This document shows positions 1-10,513 of a stretch of 64,000 nt of DNA, in pieces. The notes under the pieces were generated by a model. That model was not told the DNA's origin, made no database searches, and was given only the letters and a program-made list of their open reading frames with translations. The translations under genes and the position numbers were made by a program. The first letter of the stretch is position 1, and every line of letters begins with the position of its first letter. Source of the DNA: Macrobrachium rosenbergii (taxonomy: Eukaryota > Arthropoda > Malacostraca > Decapoda > Palaemonidae); NCBI RefSeq assembly GCF_040412425.1, contig NC_089744.1, positions 22,133,501-22,197,500 of the forward strand, read 5' to 3'.

Positions 1-480
1 CCTAGCACCACGAACAAGTTTAAATCATCGATCAATCAATCATCTGGCCCTGAAGTGGCAAGGACAATGGATTCATCTGTAGTTTCGAACAGAATGTACC
101 GGTTTTGCTTAAATTTTAAAAACTGCATTTATATACGAATGCTTTTCTTATTCGTGCTTTTGTTTTCTTACGTGTTGGCTCTCATGCAAGAGGAAAAATG
201 ACGAGGTAATGACATTACTTTGATTGCTATAATATTGATAACTAAAACACCCGTAAAAACAAACCTGTGAACAATATAGACCGAAAATTTTCTACATCCT
301 TTGAACCTAATATATCTACAACCATTACTGCTTTTAGTAAACAGATGAAAGCACGTAATTGGTGCTAAATTAATTTATTACGAAGATACGCAGACTCTGT
401 GCGCATGACCCCTGGAAAAAAAAGAGCTCAAGAAAGGTGGCCGAAGTAGTTTCTCAGCTTTTACATTAAAAAGGGAAAAC
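1..480. other. Upstream flank of the kinase gene, no gene seen
   Basis: AT-rich non-coding sequence. I see no convincing reading frame, RNA gene or mobile element here. It precedes the presumed promoter region. Confidence 0.5.
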
Positions 481-513
481 AGTTAACAAAAAAGACAGCC
501 TCTGATAGACCAG

Positions 514-532
514 CCAATGCTTTGTGACGTCA
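514..532 (+). promoter_or_regulatory. CCAAT box and palindromic CRE upstream of the kinase exon
   Basis: CCAAT is at 514-518 and the perfect cAMP-response element TGACGTCA is at 525-532, six bases apart and about 490 bp before the ATG at 1022. CCAAT-CRE pairs are classic binding platforms for NF-Y and CREB/ATF. The motifs are seen directly. That they are the promoter is inference, because the transcription start is not marked by a clear TATA box. The stretch 640-960 is richer in CpG than the surrounding intron, which fits a promoter/5'UTR region. Confidence 0.5.
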
Positions 533-969
533 CAAGGATAAACACCAGTAAGTATTTTTCACCATTATGTCATAACAGTACTACTCATGTAGTACGTATA
601 CGTAAACATACGACCAGCACTAAATCGTATCGATACGCTGTCAGACAAAAATGATGTCTGACGAGGACAGCAGCAGCTGCGGTTTAATGTGTAAAATGTA
701 AATAGTTGACGGATGCCGGGTGCACGATAACGTTCCCGGCAACAGCATGGAAAAAGGCTGGGGTGCTGCTGCTGCTGTAGTCAGTCGTGCGTTGTCGCGT
801 GTGAGAGGAAGATGTGTCGCTCCGTTCTCGTGTGACTGCCCTCTGCCCACCGCTGGGTAGAAGAACAACAACTGTCCCCAACAGTCGGCGTAGTGGATGT
901 ATGAGTTGAGTATACATTTTGCTGCTGTGATTATGGTGTTATAGTGAACGGACGTCTTGTGCAGCGTCT

Positions 970-1008
970 ATGCCCAGTAAATTAAGAGATATTGGTGTTG
1001 GTCAGTAG
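970..1008 (+). promoter_or_regulatory. Short upstream ORF (12 codons) in the 5' leader
   Basis: An ATG at 970 opens a 12-codon frame (MPSKLRDIGVGQ) ending at TAG 1006-1008, 13 bases before the main ATG at 1022 and in a different frame. If the leader is transcribed from here, ribosomes would have to reinitiate or leaky-scan to reach the kinase start. Shorter uORFs (ATG near 900 and near 933) also stop quickly. Confidence 0.35.
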
Positions 1009-1021
1009 CCGAGGAAGAGAT

Positions 1022-1429
1022 ATGAATGCTGGAGAGGTCGTGATCGTGGCTTGCGGTGGGATGATGAAGACTAGTAAAGTTGTGACCAAGTTGGGTCACA
1101 GTGGTTGGTCAGCAGGTCACCACGACCCTTGGATCCAACCGGCAACCACTGTTTTACCAGTCACTACTACTAACACCACCTTTAATCTCGGCCCGAAGGA
1201 ACCCCCGACTAACACCTCCATGGACTCAGGTGTTGCAGGACTTCGCGATACCCCCGTACATACCCCTGCCCCCATTCACAGCAACAACAACAATAATAAC
1301 AACAACAACAACAACATGGTGGGAAGTAAAGGGAATAGTAATAACAACAACGAAGAGTGCGACGTCCCGAAATTCATCGTGGACCACTCAACCCGGACCA
1401 CCTACATGAAAGGAAGGTTCCTTGGCAAG
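1022..1429 (+). CDS. Polo-like kinase, exon 1 (N-terminal 136 residues)
   Basis: Serine/threonine kinase of the polo family, known to act in mitotic entry, centrosomes and cytokinesis (PLK1/Polo) or as stress-induced kinases (PLK2/3). Only the first coding exon is present. The frame is closed upstream by TAA at 983-985, so ATG 1022 is its first ATG; a frame drawn from 992 would start on TTG. The -3 base is G. Residues 1-75 are unrecognised and polar. An 11-Asn run at about residues 88-98 and a 4-Asn run at about 107-110 are encoded by AAC/AAT repeats. Residues 116-136 read VPKFIVDHSTRTTYMKGRFLGK, less the first V, matching the PLK pattern of VDxxxxxxYxxGRFLGK just before GGFAKC. The exon ends at Lys in phase 0, followed by GTGAGT, so the glycine loop continues in exon 2. 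The PLK1, PLK2 or PLK3 class cannot be decided from this exon. The long Asn-rich leader is unlike the short leader of Drosophila Polo. Confidence 0.8.
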
Positions 1430-1439
1430 GTGAGTTCAC

Positions 1440-1490
1440 TGCCCTCCTCCTCCTCCTCCACCTCCTCCTCGTCCTCCTCCTCCTCGCTTC
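1440..1490 (+). repeat. (CCT)n pyrimidine-rich tract just after the splice donor
   Basis: An imperfect CTC/CCT triplet run begins 10 bp into the intron. The read-through frame becomes Ser-rich and is not expected to be translated. Confidence 0.6.
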
Positions 1491-2296
1491 TTCACACACA
1501 CGCCTTACGACGTTCACAGTTCTCCTCCTGGTGTCGCACGCACGCTTTTGTAACCCCTTTACTCCAGCCACTCTTACTACCGTCGTCGTAAAAGCAGTCA
1601 TCGATTTTTCTTACCTTTATATGATGTTGTCCTAAGCCACGTGCCTTCAGTAGGCAAGTTCAACTTCTCTCGTTCACTTGAAGTTGGCCCTAACTTAGGC
1701 AGGTCAATCCTGCATTTTATATCCTATGTACACTCGCATACTTCCTGTCCTATAGGCTGGCACTTAATGAACAGCTGTTGTTTCTCGTAAACAGGTTGAA
1801 AGTTAACTTCCCGGTTGCATTTGTTAAACTGTCTACAGGATTACTGGCGTGTGGTAGGCCATCACTCTCGCTCTCATATGTATTCACTTTCATGAAGGGC
1901 TTATTATTTACTGTGGGAGGGTTCCCTACTAGTTACCGGACTAACTGTTTTATAGCTCAGCTTAATTGTCTGTAAGGGCGAGATTTGGATGTTCGTAACT
2001 CCGTTAAAATGCGAGAGGTAGCGTTATGTTAATCTAATTAGTGAGCTATTAGTCCGAGCTTTTTTCTCTTCATTCTTGACAAATCTTGGAAATATTTTTA
2101 ATTAGGCCTAAGTTCGTGTGTCTTTTTTTTATGTAGCTTATATCTGATGTAACTGTTTCAGGGTGGTTAGTCTAACTGGTTTCCACAGTGTCGATGCCCT
2201 TATTCATTATGAGAGTTTGAACCATCATCGTCATATGACAGCTAGTGACTTCCATTGGAAATTTTGTTGTTTACCCATGATCGGTAATGCATCTCG
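1491..2296. other. Intronic, nothing recognised
   Basis: Mixed-composition sequence with short open frames only, none matching a known family. Confidence 0.5.
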
Positions 2297-2607
2297 GCAA
2301 AAGGGCCATTCTTTCACAGTAATTTCTTTGTTTGTCGTTTCACATGTTTTGTTTTTTATTAAAATCAATGTTAGGATAGCCTTGGCAGACGTGACTGCTT
2401 TCATTTATACCGATGCTCTTTCTTGAATAAATTGTGATTAGTGTCCCATATATCAAGCATAAAGGCCATTCTTTCATAGTAATTTCTTTGTCATTTCACG
2501 TTTTCTTATTAATATCAATTTAAGGAAACCTCGGCAGACGTGGCATATTTAATGCAAGTACCGATGCTCTTTCTTGAATAACGGTGATTAGTGTCCCATA
2601 TATCAAC
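2297..2607 (+). repeat. Tandem duplication of about 155 bp
   Basis: Two diverged copies, 2297-2455 and 2456-2607. Both contain GGCCATTCTTTCA, TGGCAGACGTG or CGGCAGACGTG, ACCGATGCTCTTTCTTGAAT and GATTAGTGTCCCATATATCA in the same order. Confidence 0.8.
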
Positions 2608-3988
2608 TCTGAGTCATTTTGTTCCATGTTTCAGCTCTGGGCTCTTTACAGAGGTAAACAATGTAGAAACAAGACAGTACAATACACGGATATCATGATT
2701 CATAATCACAGACGCTATCACAAATGATTTAATCCCCCTTCTCCATACATTTAGGCCTAGACTAAATTTTGGAGTTCATTGACAATGTAAAGTGCAGGTG
2801 TTAGTCATATCTTGACATATTAGTCAGTGAGAGGGATTCCGATGACTTCAAGGCTTGGGTTGTTCCCCCCAGTCAGTTAATAGGCCGATGATTCATAACT
2901 ACTACGAAGTCGCGTTTTCTTAGTGATCGGAAATTTTTACGCGCTCAAGTCATTTTACGGAAGAAATCCTCCCTGTTATTGTAATTTACAAATCATCACA
3001 GGGCAGACATTCAGATTTGAACAGTGTTAGCTACCCTTTAAAGCAAAAATATAAAATATCTTAACGCATATATGTCACTAAAGAGTGATAGACTGATGAA
3101 TGCAAATGACCTCCTACAGAAATACACCACCAAATGTATAAATACCTTATACGTAAGAACGTGAACAAATTTAGCTTAAAGGAGTCAAGATGCAACAGAG
3201 TAGACAGATGTCAAAACTTGAGGTAGATTAATTAAGAAACAAAGTATCTTCAAACTGTTATGACACCAAATTACACTACTGAAAAGGGATTGAATCCGCC
3301 GAATGGAACAAATCGTGTCTGGAATGTGCTGCACATAAAATAAATACTCGCTGGTATCTTGTATTTTTTACTAAATCGTACTAGTTGACTATTCGTACTG
3401 GTATACAAGACGAGATGATCGCCTTAAGAATCTACTATGTACAGTAGGTTGTATGTAGTCTGACAAACTATGCAGTACCATTGAGAGTAATATTTATGCT
3501 TAAAGGGGTAGCTGATTAAACCCAATTTTTCGGAAAGGTGTTATCTTTTGAGTGTTGTGGTAACCCGAAATAGTGCAGCCGAGCTGTAGCCATATTTTTG
3601 AATGTACGTTTTTTATTTTTTTGTTCCTTTTAAATGTCTGTTTGGTTTAACAAATGAGGCTTGATTATTGAAAAGGTCAGGTTTTAAGAATGGTATTTAT
3701 TCCGCAAGGGACACACCTGAAACTTTACAAGTTCTCATAATTGGATCGTGTTCGTGAAACTGCGTTCCAGTGATCTGATGCTGATGAAACATAATATGTT
3801 ATTGATATTTGTATGATTTTAAGGTAAGGCCAATCGCGTATTTCCTCGTACAAGGGAGTTGGGTTCGAATGCTTTGTCATACCCACGTTTCAGGTATGAG
3901 GTACGCTCCGGCCAACCAAGTAACCCGGCACGGCGACCTTCCTTATATAGTTTGAAGTGTGGGAGAGACTTATAATGTTGGTTCCCTA

Positions 3989-3992
<4 letters not shown>
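2608..3992. other. Intronic, nothing recognised
   Basis: AT-rich sequence with no supported gene. A weak tRNA B-box-like GGGTTCGAATGC near 3860 stands alone, just outside any clear element. Confidence 0.45.

Positions 3993-4043
<51 letters not shown>
3993..4043 (+). repeat. (CT)n microsatellite
   Basis: Uninterrupted CT dinucleotide run. The Arg-Glu frame on the other strand is read-through. Confidence 0.95.
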
Positions 4044-4047
<4 letters not shown>

Positions 4048-4488
4048 TACGCGTTTAATTTTTGTACCATTTTCAGACCATAGTTATTTGACGAATTAAT
4101 AATTATAGACCCCTTACCCTTTTGAGAACTTACGGTTGATACTTGTGATGTTAAATTTCAGTCATGTGAGTTTTGTTTGGGAGTTTTCTTGCTCTGGAAG
4201 TGATATCACGCACACGCTTTGACACGACAGTAAATCGTTCCTGGTTCTTTTGAATATAATGGAAATATTTTTAACGCATTGGTTTTCTTTTTTTTTTTTT
4301 TTTTTACGTGACTTAGAGGATCCATTTTGTCTTGAAGGTGGTTGATTATTCTATGACCAGTCGCCGATTCATAGTTTCCTTTGCTCCGGGTACTGCTATC
4401 GACTCAGCCTCACGGGTGTCCCAACTTTTTTTTTTTTTTTAGCTTTATCACGACCTGTATTAATTGTGCATTTAGTTGTGCCCCAATG

Positions 4489-4538
<50 letters not shown>

Positions 4539-5723
4539 ATATATGTTATAATATACATATATATAGGCTATATATATTATATATTTATATACCGTAGTAT
4601 GTGTGTGTGTTTGTGTACCATATTTATATTTGTTCGTGACCATTTGGCATGATCTGTACAGTTATCAAAGCTTGCATTCCTTTTTTCTCATAATGGGGAG
4701 CCGGTGTTAAAACTGTAGCTGGCAGTTTTCATGTTAATTCCTCAACGAAGTTCATTCTAGAAGGTAAAGACGAGAGACAGTGACGCCTTTGAAATTCTCT
4801 TTGTTTTTGGCGTTTCACTCGTCAGTGCGCAGGTAGACTGACTTACTAATCTTAGAGGTAAAGGCTAGATCGTATATTCGGTTTGACGTCGCGGTGTGAC
4901 TTGGCCATTAAGCCAAATGTTTATTCCCCAGATAAGAATTTGTGGTATGGTCTTTGCTTAAAGCAGTGGGCTTATCGGTTTGGACATGCAGTAGCGGTAC
5001 CACCTTTAATCTCTCATGGAGGTGTTTTCGTATCATGGAATCTGCACCTTTAAACAACATGCGTCGTCATGCACTGGTTCATGGTTGATATATTTAAACG
5101 ATTAATTAGGAGACTTGAGGCCATTTTTGCTAAGGATGTAGCTGCATACTTATTATACTTTATATGGTTAGAATTGAAATGAGTCAACTGTCAACTCTAG
5201 GTCATGAACTATTCCCATTTTCTATGATTTCCTCGGCCTTAAAAGTCTCTCCTTCCTGCCACTTCCATATTTGCTTTTTTTTTTTTTTTTTTTTTATCCT
5301 TTCTCATCACGTGCCCAAGCCATTTCAAGTCTTTGACCTACCTTATCAGTCTTTTGCCAGCCTCTTGATACCACTTGTCTGGGCATTCCTTCACTAAAGG
5401 TTTCCGAGCAGACTTGTGCCTGAATTGAACATAATGGCAGGTTGGGAAGTTCACACACACACTCACACACCCCTCTACCTCTTGATGGTTACCGTCGACT
5501 GGATTCGTTGTAAAGTACTGTGTCGAGGGGTCGAGATCCCCTGCGGTACAGATCCATTTATCACTTATGATTCCCTTTCGGTGATCATTCCCCATTGGGG
5601 ATATTCCCGAAGTTGCGTGAATTGCGTATCAAATGACATTTGTAGCTTAATGACTGTGTATATAAATCACGTTGTGATAAAAAATTCACACGTGTATATA
5701 TATATGATATACATACAGTACAC

Positions 5724-5807
<84 letters not shown>

Positions 5808-6095
5808 ATGTATATATAATTACAGAGTAAAAGGTAAAAGTGTTTAGTGATTGGTTCATAAGATGCGCATTAAGTGTTTAAGAATTCCATGAAGTTGAGG
5901 CTTTTCTAACATAAAACAGCTTTATTTGCATGCTGACATTTTCGGCATTGCATTGACACCTGATTATTTAAAACGAAATGGGTTTTGAGTCAGGTACTTT
6001 TATTATTTTGTTTTTCAAGTCCGGTATTGTCGTCGTAGCCTTGAGCCACACGCTATCTGTCCTTAGCCGTCAATTTGAAAACAAAAGTATGCTTA
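4044..6095. other. Intronic, microsatellites only
   Basis: Holds T-runs near 4290, 4430 and 5275, a (TA)n tract at about 4492-4535, and a (TA)n(TG)n compound tract at about 5727-5808. No supported gene. Confidence 0.6.
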
Positions 6096-6268
6096 AACAA
6101 TTCTTCGATTAACATTCTGTTGATTTTTGTAGTTTGATCGTTTCATGTTACTCTTACTCCCTCCCCTCTCCCCTCCCCACATAAACAATTCTTCGATTAA
6201 CATTCTGATGATTTTTGTAGTTTGATCGTTTTATGTTACTCTTACCCCCTCCGCTCTTCCCTCCCTTC
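6096..6268 (+). repeat. Tandem duplication of about 86 bp
   Basis: Two copies sharing AACAATTCTTCGATTAACAT, GATTTTTGTAGTTTGATCGT and ATGTTACTCTTAC, each ending in a C-rich pyrimidine stretch. Confidence 0.8.
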
Positions 6269-6643
6269 CCCACCCCTCCCCTCCCCTCCCACCAAGATGT
6301 CGAACCCCGTTGGCATTCTCGCGAATGCAAAGTTATAACAAGACATAATAACACCTTAAAGTGTAACATAACATGCAATGCCTGAACCAACAGTAGTGTT
6401 GTGCGCGCATTATCAGTTTTTTTTTTTCACAGGATAGCTGAAAACTGTCATTCTTTACCTATATTGAGGAGGTAGCTGATATCGACGTCTTTCTTGAAGG
6501 TTGTAACGAGTTAGCCTATTTACTGAATCGTCCTTGGATGCGTGTTATTCCGCAATTAGAGTGAAGTGGATATTAATAGGTGATTTGCGGCACAGTGTTT
6601 GAAAGTATAAAAATGTCATGTATTAAAATGATTGAGAGTATCA

Positions 6644-6727
<84 letters not shown>

Positions 6728-7200
6728 AAAGACAGAGAGAGAGAGAGTACCGTATACGTTTGTATGTATGTCTGAATAATTGATAAATTACGGGTTGAGA
6801 ACTATGCATCTTTTTGCAAATGGCGTCGTCTGTGGTATTTTATTTTTATTTTTTGTAATTCTTTCGAGATTTGGAGAAATCTCTTGGTGTTACAGCAGTC
6901 TTCCCAACGGGAAGCCGACGGCAATTCCCGCACAGCCGAATTTTTGTGGCCTTGATTGATTGCCCTAATCTTGTTTTGGATTTTGTCTTTACTTCTCCCG
7001 GTTGCTGATTTTTTTTTTTTCTCAAAGTTAACTTTCCCCCTGATTACCCGTGGGATTCGGGAACCCGAGTCTGGGAATGCTGGGATGCGTCGCTGTGACA
7101 GTATTTTTGTTTCGGTGAAGTTTGGCGACACGGTTTGCCGAATTTTCCTTTTTTGTTTTTTTTTAATTTTGTCTGCCTTTTCAATTCTGCTGTGTTTGCT
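6269..7200. other. Intronic, (TA)n(GT)n microsatellite and unrecognised sequence
   Basis: A (TA)n(GT)n tract lies at about 6649-6745. A 109-codon minus-strand frame at 6802-7131 resembles no family I know and lacks splice or composition support. Confidence 0.45.
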
Positions 7201-7480
7201 AGTTCCTCGTTGGGAGAGTCGGTAGAGTTGTCGGCTAGTACTCGCTAGGCCCGAGTTCGAGTCTCCGGCCGGCCAATGAAGAATCAGAGGAATTTATTTC
7301 TGGTGATAGAAATTCATTTCTCGCTATAATGTGGTTCGGATTCCACAGTAAGCTGTAGGTCCCGTTGCTAGGTAACCAATTGGTTCTTAGCCACGAAAAA
7401 ATGTCTAATCCTTCGGGCCAGCCCTAGGAGAGCTGTTAATCAGCTCAGTGGTCTGGTAAAACTAAGGTATACTTAACTTT
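7201..7480 (+). mobile_element. SINE-1 copy A, tRNA-derived SINE, near full length
   Basis: The head has tRNA promoter-like boxes: a degenerate A box (GAGAGTCGGTAGAG) and a B box (GAGTTCGAGTCTC), ending CCGGCCGGCCA. The body shares TGTGGTTCGGATTCCACA, CCCGTTGCTAGGTAACCAA, CAGCCCTAGGAGAGCTGTTA and CAGCTCAGTGGTCTGGT with the copies at 34612, 54155 and 58062. The 3' end is AGRTATACTTAACTTT. No clear target-site duplication. Family identity is defined here by comparison within the window. Confidence 0.85.
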
Positions 7481-7734
7481 AGCTGCACCTTATCTTGACC
7501 GTGTGACTATTCTTTTAGCCAGTTTATGAGCATTGTATTATGCATGAAGTTGTGGCAGCAGCTTTTATTTTCCCTTCATAATGCGTTGCTTTGGAATGGT
7601 AATATCATTCGTTCATTTAATGTCTTCCACTGGTAATCATATCTACCACGTCCTCCTGTAGCATAACTGAAGGTTCTATGCAGCGTAATAACCTAAGTGT
7701 TGTGACGCCAGATGTAGTAGCTATAATCATTCAT

Positions 7735-8025
7735 TATTCTTTGCAGCGTTCCTTCGGCCCCTAGCTTGCAACCCCTTTCGTTACTTTTACAGTATCTTTG
7801 TCCATATTCTCTTTCTTCCATCTTACTTTAATCAGCTCAGTGGTCTGGTAAAACTATGATATACTTTTTATTTCCACCTTCTAACAGTTGATTCATAGTG
7901 CAACTGCGAGGTTTTCCTCCTGTTACGCCTTCCAAACCTTTTACTGTCAATTTCCGTTTCAGCACTGAATGACCGTATAAGTCCCAGCGCTTGGCCTTCG
8001 GCTTAAATTCTGTATTCTTTTGCAT
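7735..8025 (+). mobile_element. SINE-2 copy, interrupted by a SINE-1 tail
   Basis: Matches the other SINE-2 copies from the TTCTTTGCAGCG hairpin through CATATTCTCTTTCTTCCATC, GTGCAACTGCGAGGTTTTCC and TTTCCGTTTCAGC to the 3' GGCCTTCGGCTTAAATTC. It lacks the GTGCAC head hairpin. A 37-bp SINE-1 tail sits in the middle. Confidence 0.8.
7830..7866 (+). mobile_element. SINE-1 3' tail inside SINE-2
   Basis: AATCAGCTCAGTGGTCTGGT followed by AAAACTATGATATACTT is the SINE-1 3' end. It separates CATCTTACTTT from CCACCTTCTAACAG, which are adjacent in other SINE-2 copies. It looks like a severely 5'-truncated insertion or a template switch. Confidence 0.75.
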
Positions 8026-8494
8026 TATCCCAGTTTTAAAGAATAATCAAGAAGATAGTGGAACTGTGTTGTTTTTTGTTGATTTTGTTATCTTAACTTG
8101 GACAAGGTTACTGGTATGTAAATATAGCTTGTACTTCGATTGTTGTACTGTGCTGGGAGAAAGTTCCATTTCAAGCTGTGGGAGCTGCATTTAAAATACA
8201 GATCTAATGTTTTATGAAAATACGATTTAGATTTTACTCATTTGTGGGTGTTCAGGTGTGCTTCCATTAGCTCATTAAAATTTTAATGGTGTTGCAGGAC
8301 ATTTTGACTGTTGGTAGTAGAAATCAAGCAAATTGTGTGGCTTTGGGTAAGATCTTAATAGGTCAGATGTGTGTTTTAGGAAAACAGTTTTTGCAGGTCA
8401 TAGGAACGAGTGGCTTTCTTTGTTTTTTATACACGGTATAGCCTGTATACTTTTGTTGTAATGTATCAAGCTGGATTATACAATAAATAATGAA

Positions 8495-8900
8495 TAATGA
8501 AGAACACTGTCGTTTATTTGTACCTGAATGCGATTTGACTATTACCATCGCGGTTCAAAGAACTAGAATCCTTTTACTGTAAGTCCGCTTATATTCTCTT
8601 TATTCCGTCTTACATTCCACCATCACATAACAATTGATTTAGTATAGTGCAACTGCGAGGTTTTCCACTTGTACACTTTCGAACCGTTTCCTGTCAATTT
8701 CCGTTTCATCGCCGAATGACCTCATAGGTCACAGCGCTTGACCCCTAGCCCAAGTTCTGTATTCTGTTTTATTCACCGAACTAGAATCATTTAGAAAATA
8801 AGATACGAAATACAGTAATGTCGTTTGACAGTAGGTTGTAAACAGCAATTTCTTCGCTCAGTAACCATTATGCATTGCTGTAACAATCGGCATACATGAT
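8495..8900 (-). repeat. LTR-like repeat of the Gypsy relic (downstream copy)
   Basis: Shares GAATRCGATT, AACTAGAATMATTTAGAAA, GTAATGTC, TTGACAG or GTGACAG and TTTGTAAACA or TTGTAAACA in the same order with 11985-12140, in direct orientation. It is interrupted by SINE-2 at 8571-8777. True LTR termini, primer-binding site and polypurine tract could not be fixed. Confidence 0.5.
8571..8777 (+). mobile_element. SINE-2 copy, 5'-truncated, flanked by 11-bp target-site duplication
   Basis: GAACTAGAATC occurs at 8560-8570 and again at 8778-8788, bracketing a SINE-2 segment that begins at CTTTTACTGTA and ends TGTATTCTGTTTTATTCACC. The duplication and 5' truncation show that SINE-2 moves by target-primed reverse transcription. 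Confidence 0.88.
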
Positions 8901-8941
8901 ATCAGTTAATACTAATAGTACTAATATTCCAACAGTCCGTA

Positions 8942-9721
8942 CTTTTTAACGAAGACCTCTGCATGTATGTTGCTGCTTGGGAAATGGGGACGAACTCGTC
9001 CCCATTCAGTGCCTTTTCTCTCTTAAGAATTTGTGAAATTCAACTGCTTTTAATTGCGGTCCGCCATCTGTACGTATTCTTTGTGGATTACTCATAGGCT
9101 GCCAGCCATTACGTCTACCATAGGGAACAGATCTCCAGTCATAAACAGTCGGATATCACTCGGGAGATAAACTGAAAATTTTGGCCCTTGCATTAAAATA
9201 TAATATTTTAGTTCGAATATATTTAAATCATATTCTACAAGAAGAAAAAAAAAATGGTATATACCAAGAGGCAGTAAGACCATTTGATAGATTTTCAAAA
9301 GGCCTAAAGTTAATGGGTATTTTGGGTCTGATTCCAAGGTTTCCTTATCTAATCTTGGAAGACAGTGTTGATATGCTCCACATTTTTCTTTTAGTTGTGT
9401 TATGTCATTTGTAATTCCTGGCCAAATATGCAAACACATCCGAGATCGCTGTTTGGTCCCTGTTATTCCGTGGTGGGCAGTGGATTATGCAAATTTTATA
9501 GCACCAATTTTCTTTGTCATCTTGGAATTGCAAGTCCACGTCTATATAGAACGAGGTCATTATCAGTTGCTAATTCGTGTTTGATAGCCTTAAACAGCTT
9601 CGCAAATTTAGATGCATTTTCAGGTCTAACAGAAAGCATCTAGAAGCTTCATATAATCGATATCAGCTCTGGCAGCTTCTCGTAAATTTACGATAATGGG
9701 ATTAGTAATTCTCCCATCATC
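8942..9721 (-). pseudogene. Ty3/Gypsy integrase, broken
   Basis: Minus-strand order: linker DDGRITNPIIVNLREAA, then DLVLYRRGLAIPR*, then an H2C2 zinc finger with HHGITGTKQRSR and WPGITNDI followed by KCGAYQHC. Next come ESDPK and RPFENLS at the core start, TDGGPQ at about 9053-9070 (second catalytic Asp of DDE integrases), and PHFPSSNIHAEVFVKK at about 8942-8995 (catalytic Glu). These are standard landmarks of Gypsy integrases. Stops and frameshifts occur between them, and the first catalytic Asp is not recognisable. The part 9092-9439 is open only by chance in one frame. Confidence 0.8.
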
Positions 9722-9729
9722 CTCTAAAA

Positions 9730-9831
9730 CAGTCGTTTTCAACCTTTTCTAATTCTCGCCCCCCTCCCCCCCTTCATTGAATGGCACATTCTCCGCCCCC
9801 CCTCTTCCTAAATACTGTAAGTCAATAAGTC

Positions 9832-9890
<59 letters not shown>

Positions 9891-10006
9891 CATATTCTGA
9901 ATTCCATCATAATAGTTTTCATCAAGCATTTGCGCCCCTACCTGGCAACCCTTCGAGAGCCCCCCCCCCCGCCAGGGGGGCGCGCCCCACAGGTTGGAAA
10001 TCACTG
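9730..10006. mobile_element. hAT-like MITE inserted in the Gypsy relic
   Basis: Terminal inverted repeats: left CAGTCGTTTTCAACC, right GGTTGGAAATCACTG, followed inward by C-rich and G-rich arms. The 8-bp flanks CTCTAAAA (9722-9729) and CTCTAGAA (10007-10014) agree at 7 of 8 bases, as expected for a hAT target-site duplication. No transposase is encoded. A (TA)n tract at about 9838-9886 fills the centre. Confidence 0.85.
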
Positions 10007-10081
10007 CTCTAGAAGCTGTCATGCAGTGTAGAAATTCTCACTACCAAAATAACGCGCTGGTGTTTTAAATCAATCCTTAAC

Positions 10082-10165
10082 GTGTTCTCATCCGTCAGTA
10101 GGTGCATGACTAAGACAATCGGCAGTGGCACGCTCCTTTCCCTCTCTCAGTTGGACTTTAAATTG
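10082..10165 (-). pseudogene. End of Gypsy RNase H domain
   Basis: The minus-strand frame reads GKERATADCLSHAPTDG followed by a stop, matching the GKxxxxADxLSRxP signature at the end of Ty3/Gypsy RNase H. It sits just upstream (in element sense) of the linker at 9721 once the MITE is removed. Confidence 0.7.
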
Positions 10166-10190
10166 AAATTGACTTCGAATTTCTACCTTC

Positions 10191-10513
10191 CAATTCTGCA
10201 ATTCAACATTTTATGTGAGAGTCTTCTGCAATTCAACTTTTTATATTTGAGAGTTCAGCATTTTATATTTGCCTTTTGCTGTTCAACATTTTGTATTTGA
10301 GTCGTTTGCAATTCATCATTTTATATTTGAGTCTTCTGCAATTCAGAATTTTATATTTGAGTCTTTTGCAATTCAGCATTTTATATTTGAGTCTTCTGCA
10401 GTTCAACATTTTATATTTGAGTCTCCTGCAATTCATCATTTTATATTTGAGTCCTCTGCAATTCAGCATTTTATATTTGAGGCTTCTGCAATTCAACATT
10501 TTATATTTGAGTC
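10191..10513 (+). repeat. 30-bp tandem array, about 11 copies
   Basis: The unit is exactly 30 bp (CTTCTGCAATTCA then ACATTTTATATTTGAGT). Because 30 is divisible by three, several frames on both strands stay open with a 10-residue period. This is not evidence of a gene. Confidence 0.92.

Noticed and set aside
992..1591. 199-codon frame starting at 992 and reading into Ser-rich sequence
   Set aside because: It starts on TTG, and everything after 1429 follows a consensus splice donor and is a CCT-repeat read-through. The supported coding part is 1022-1429.
3820..3960. tRNA-derived element around GGGTTCGAATGC
   Set aside because: Only a B-box-like string is visible; no A box at the right distance and no second copy in the window.
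9092..9439. Intact 115-residue minus-strand gene
   Set aside because: Its start is the zinc-finger part of a broken Gypsy integrase; upstream and downstream domains are in other frames with stops.
10263..10499. Minus-strand Cys/Lys-rich repeat protein
   Set aside because: Read-through of the 30-bp array; every frame of the array is similarly open.
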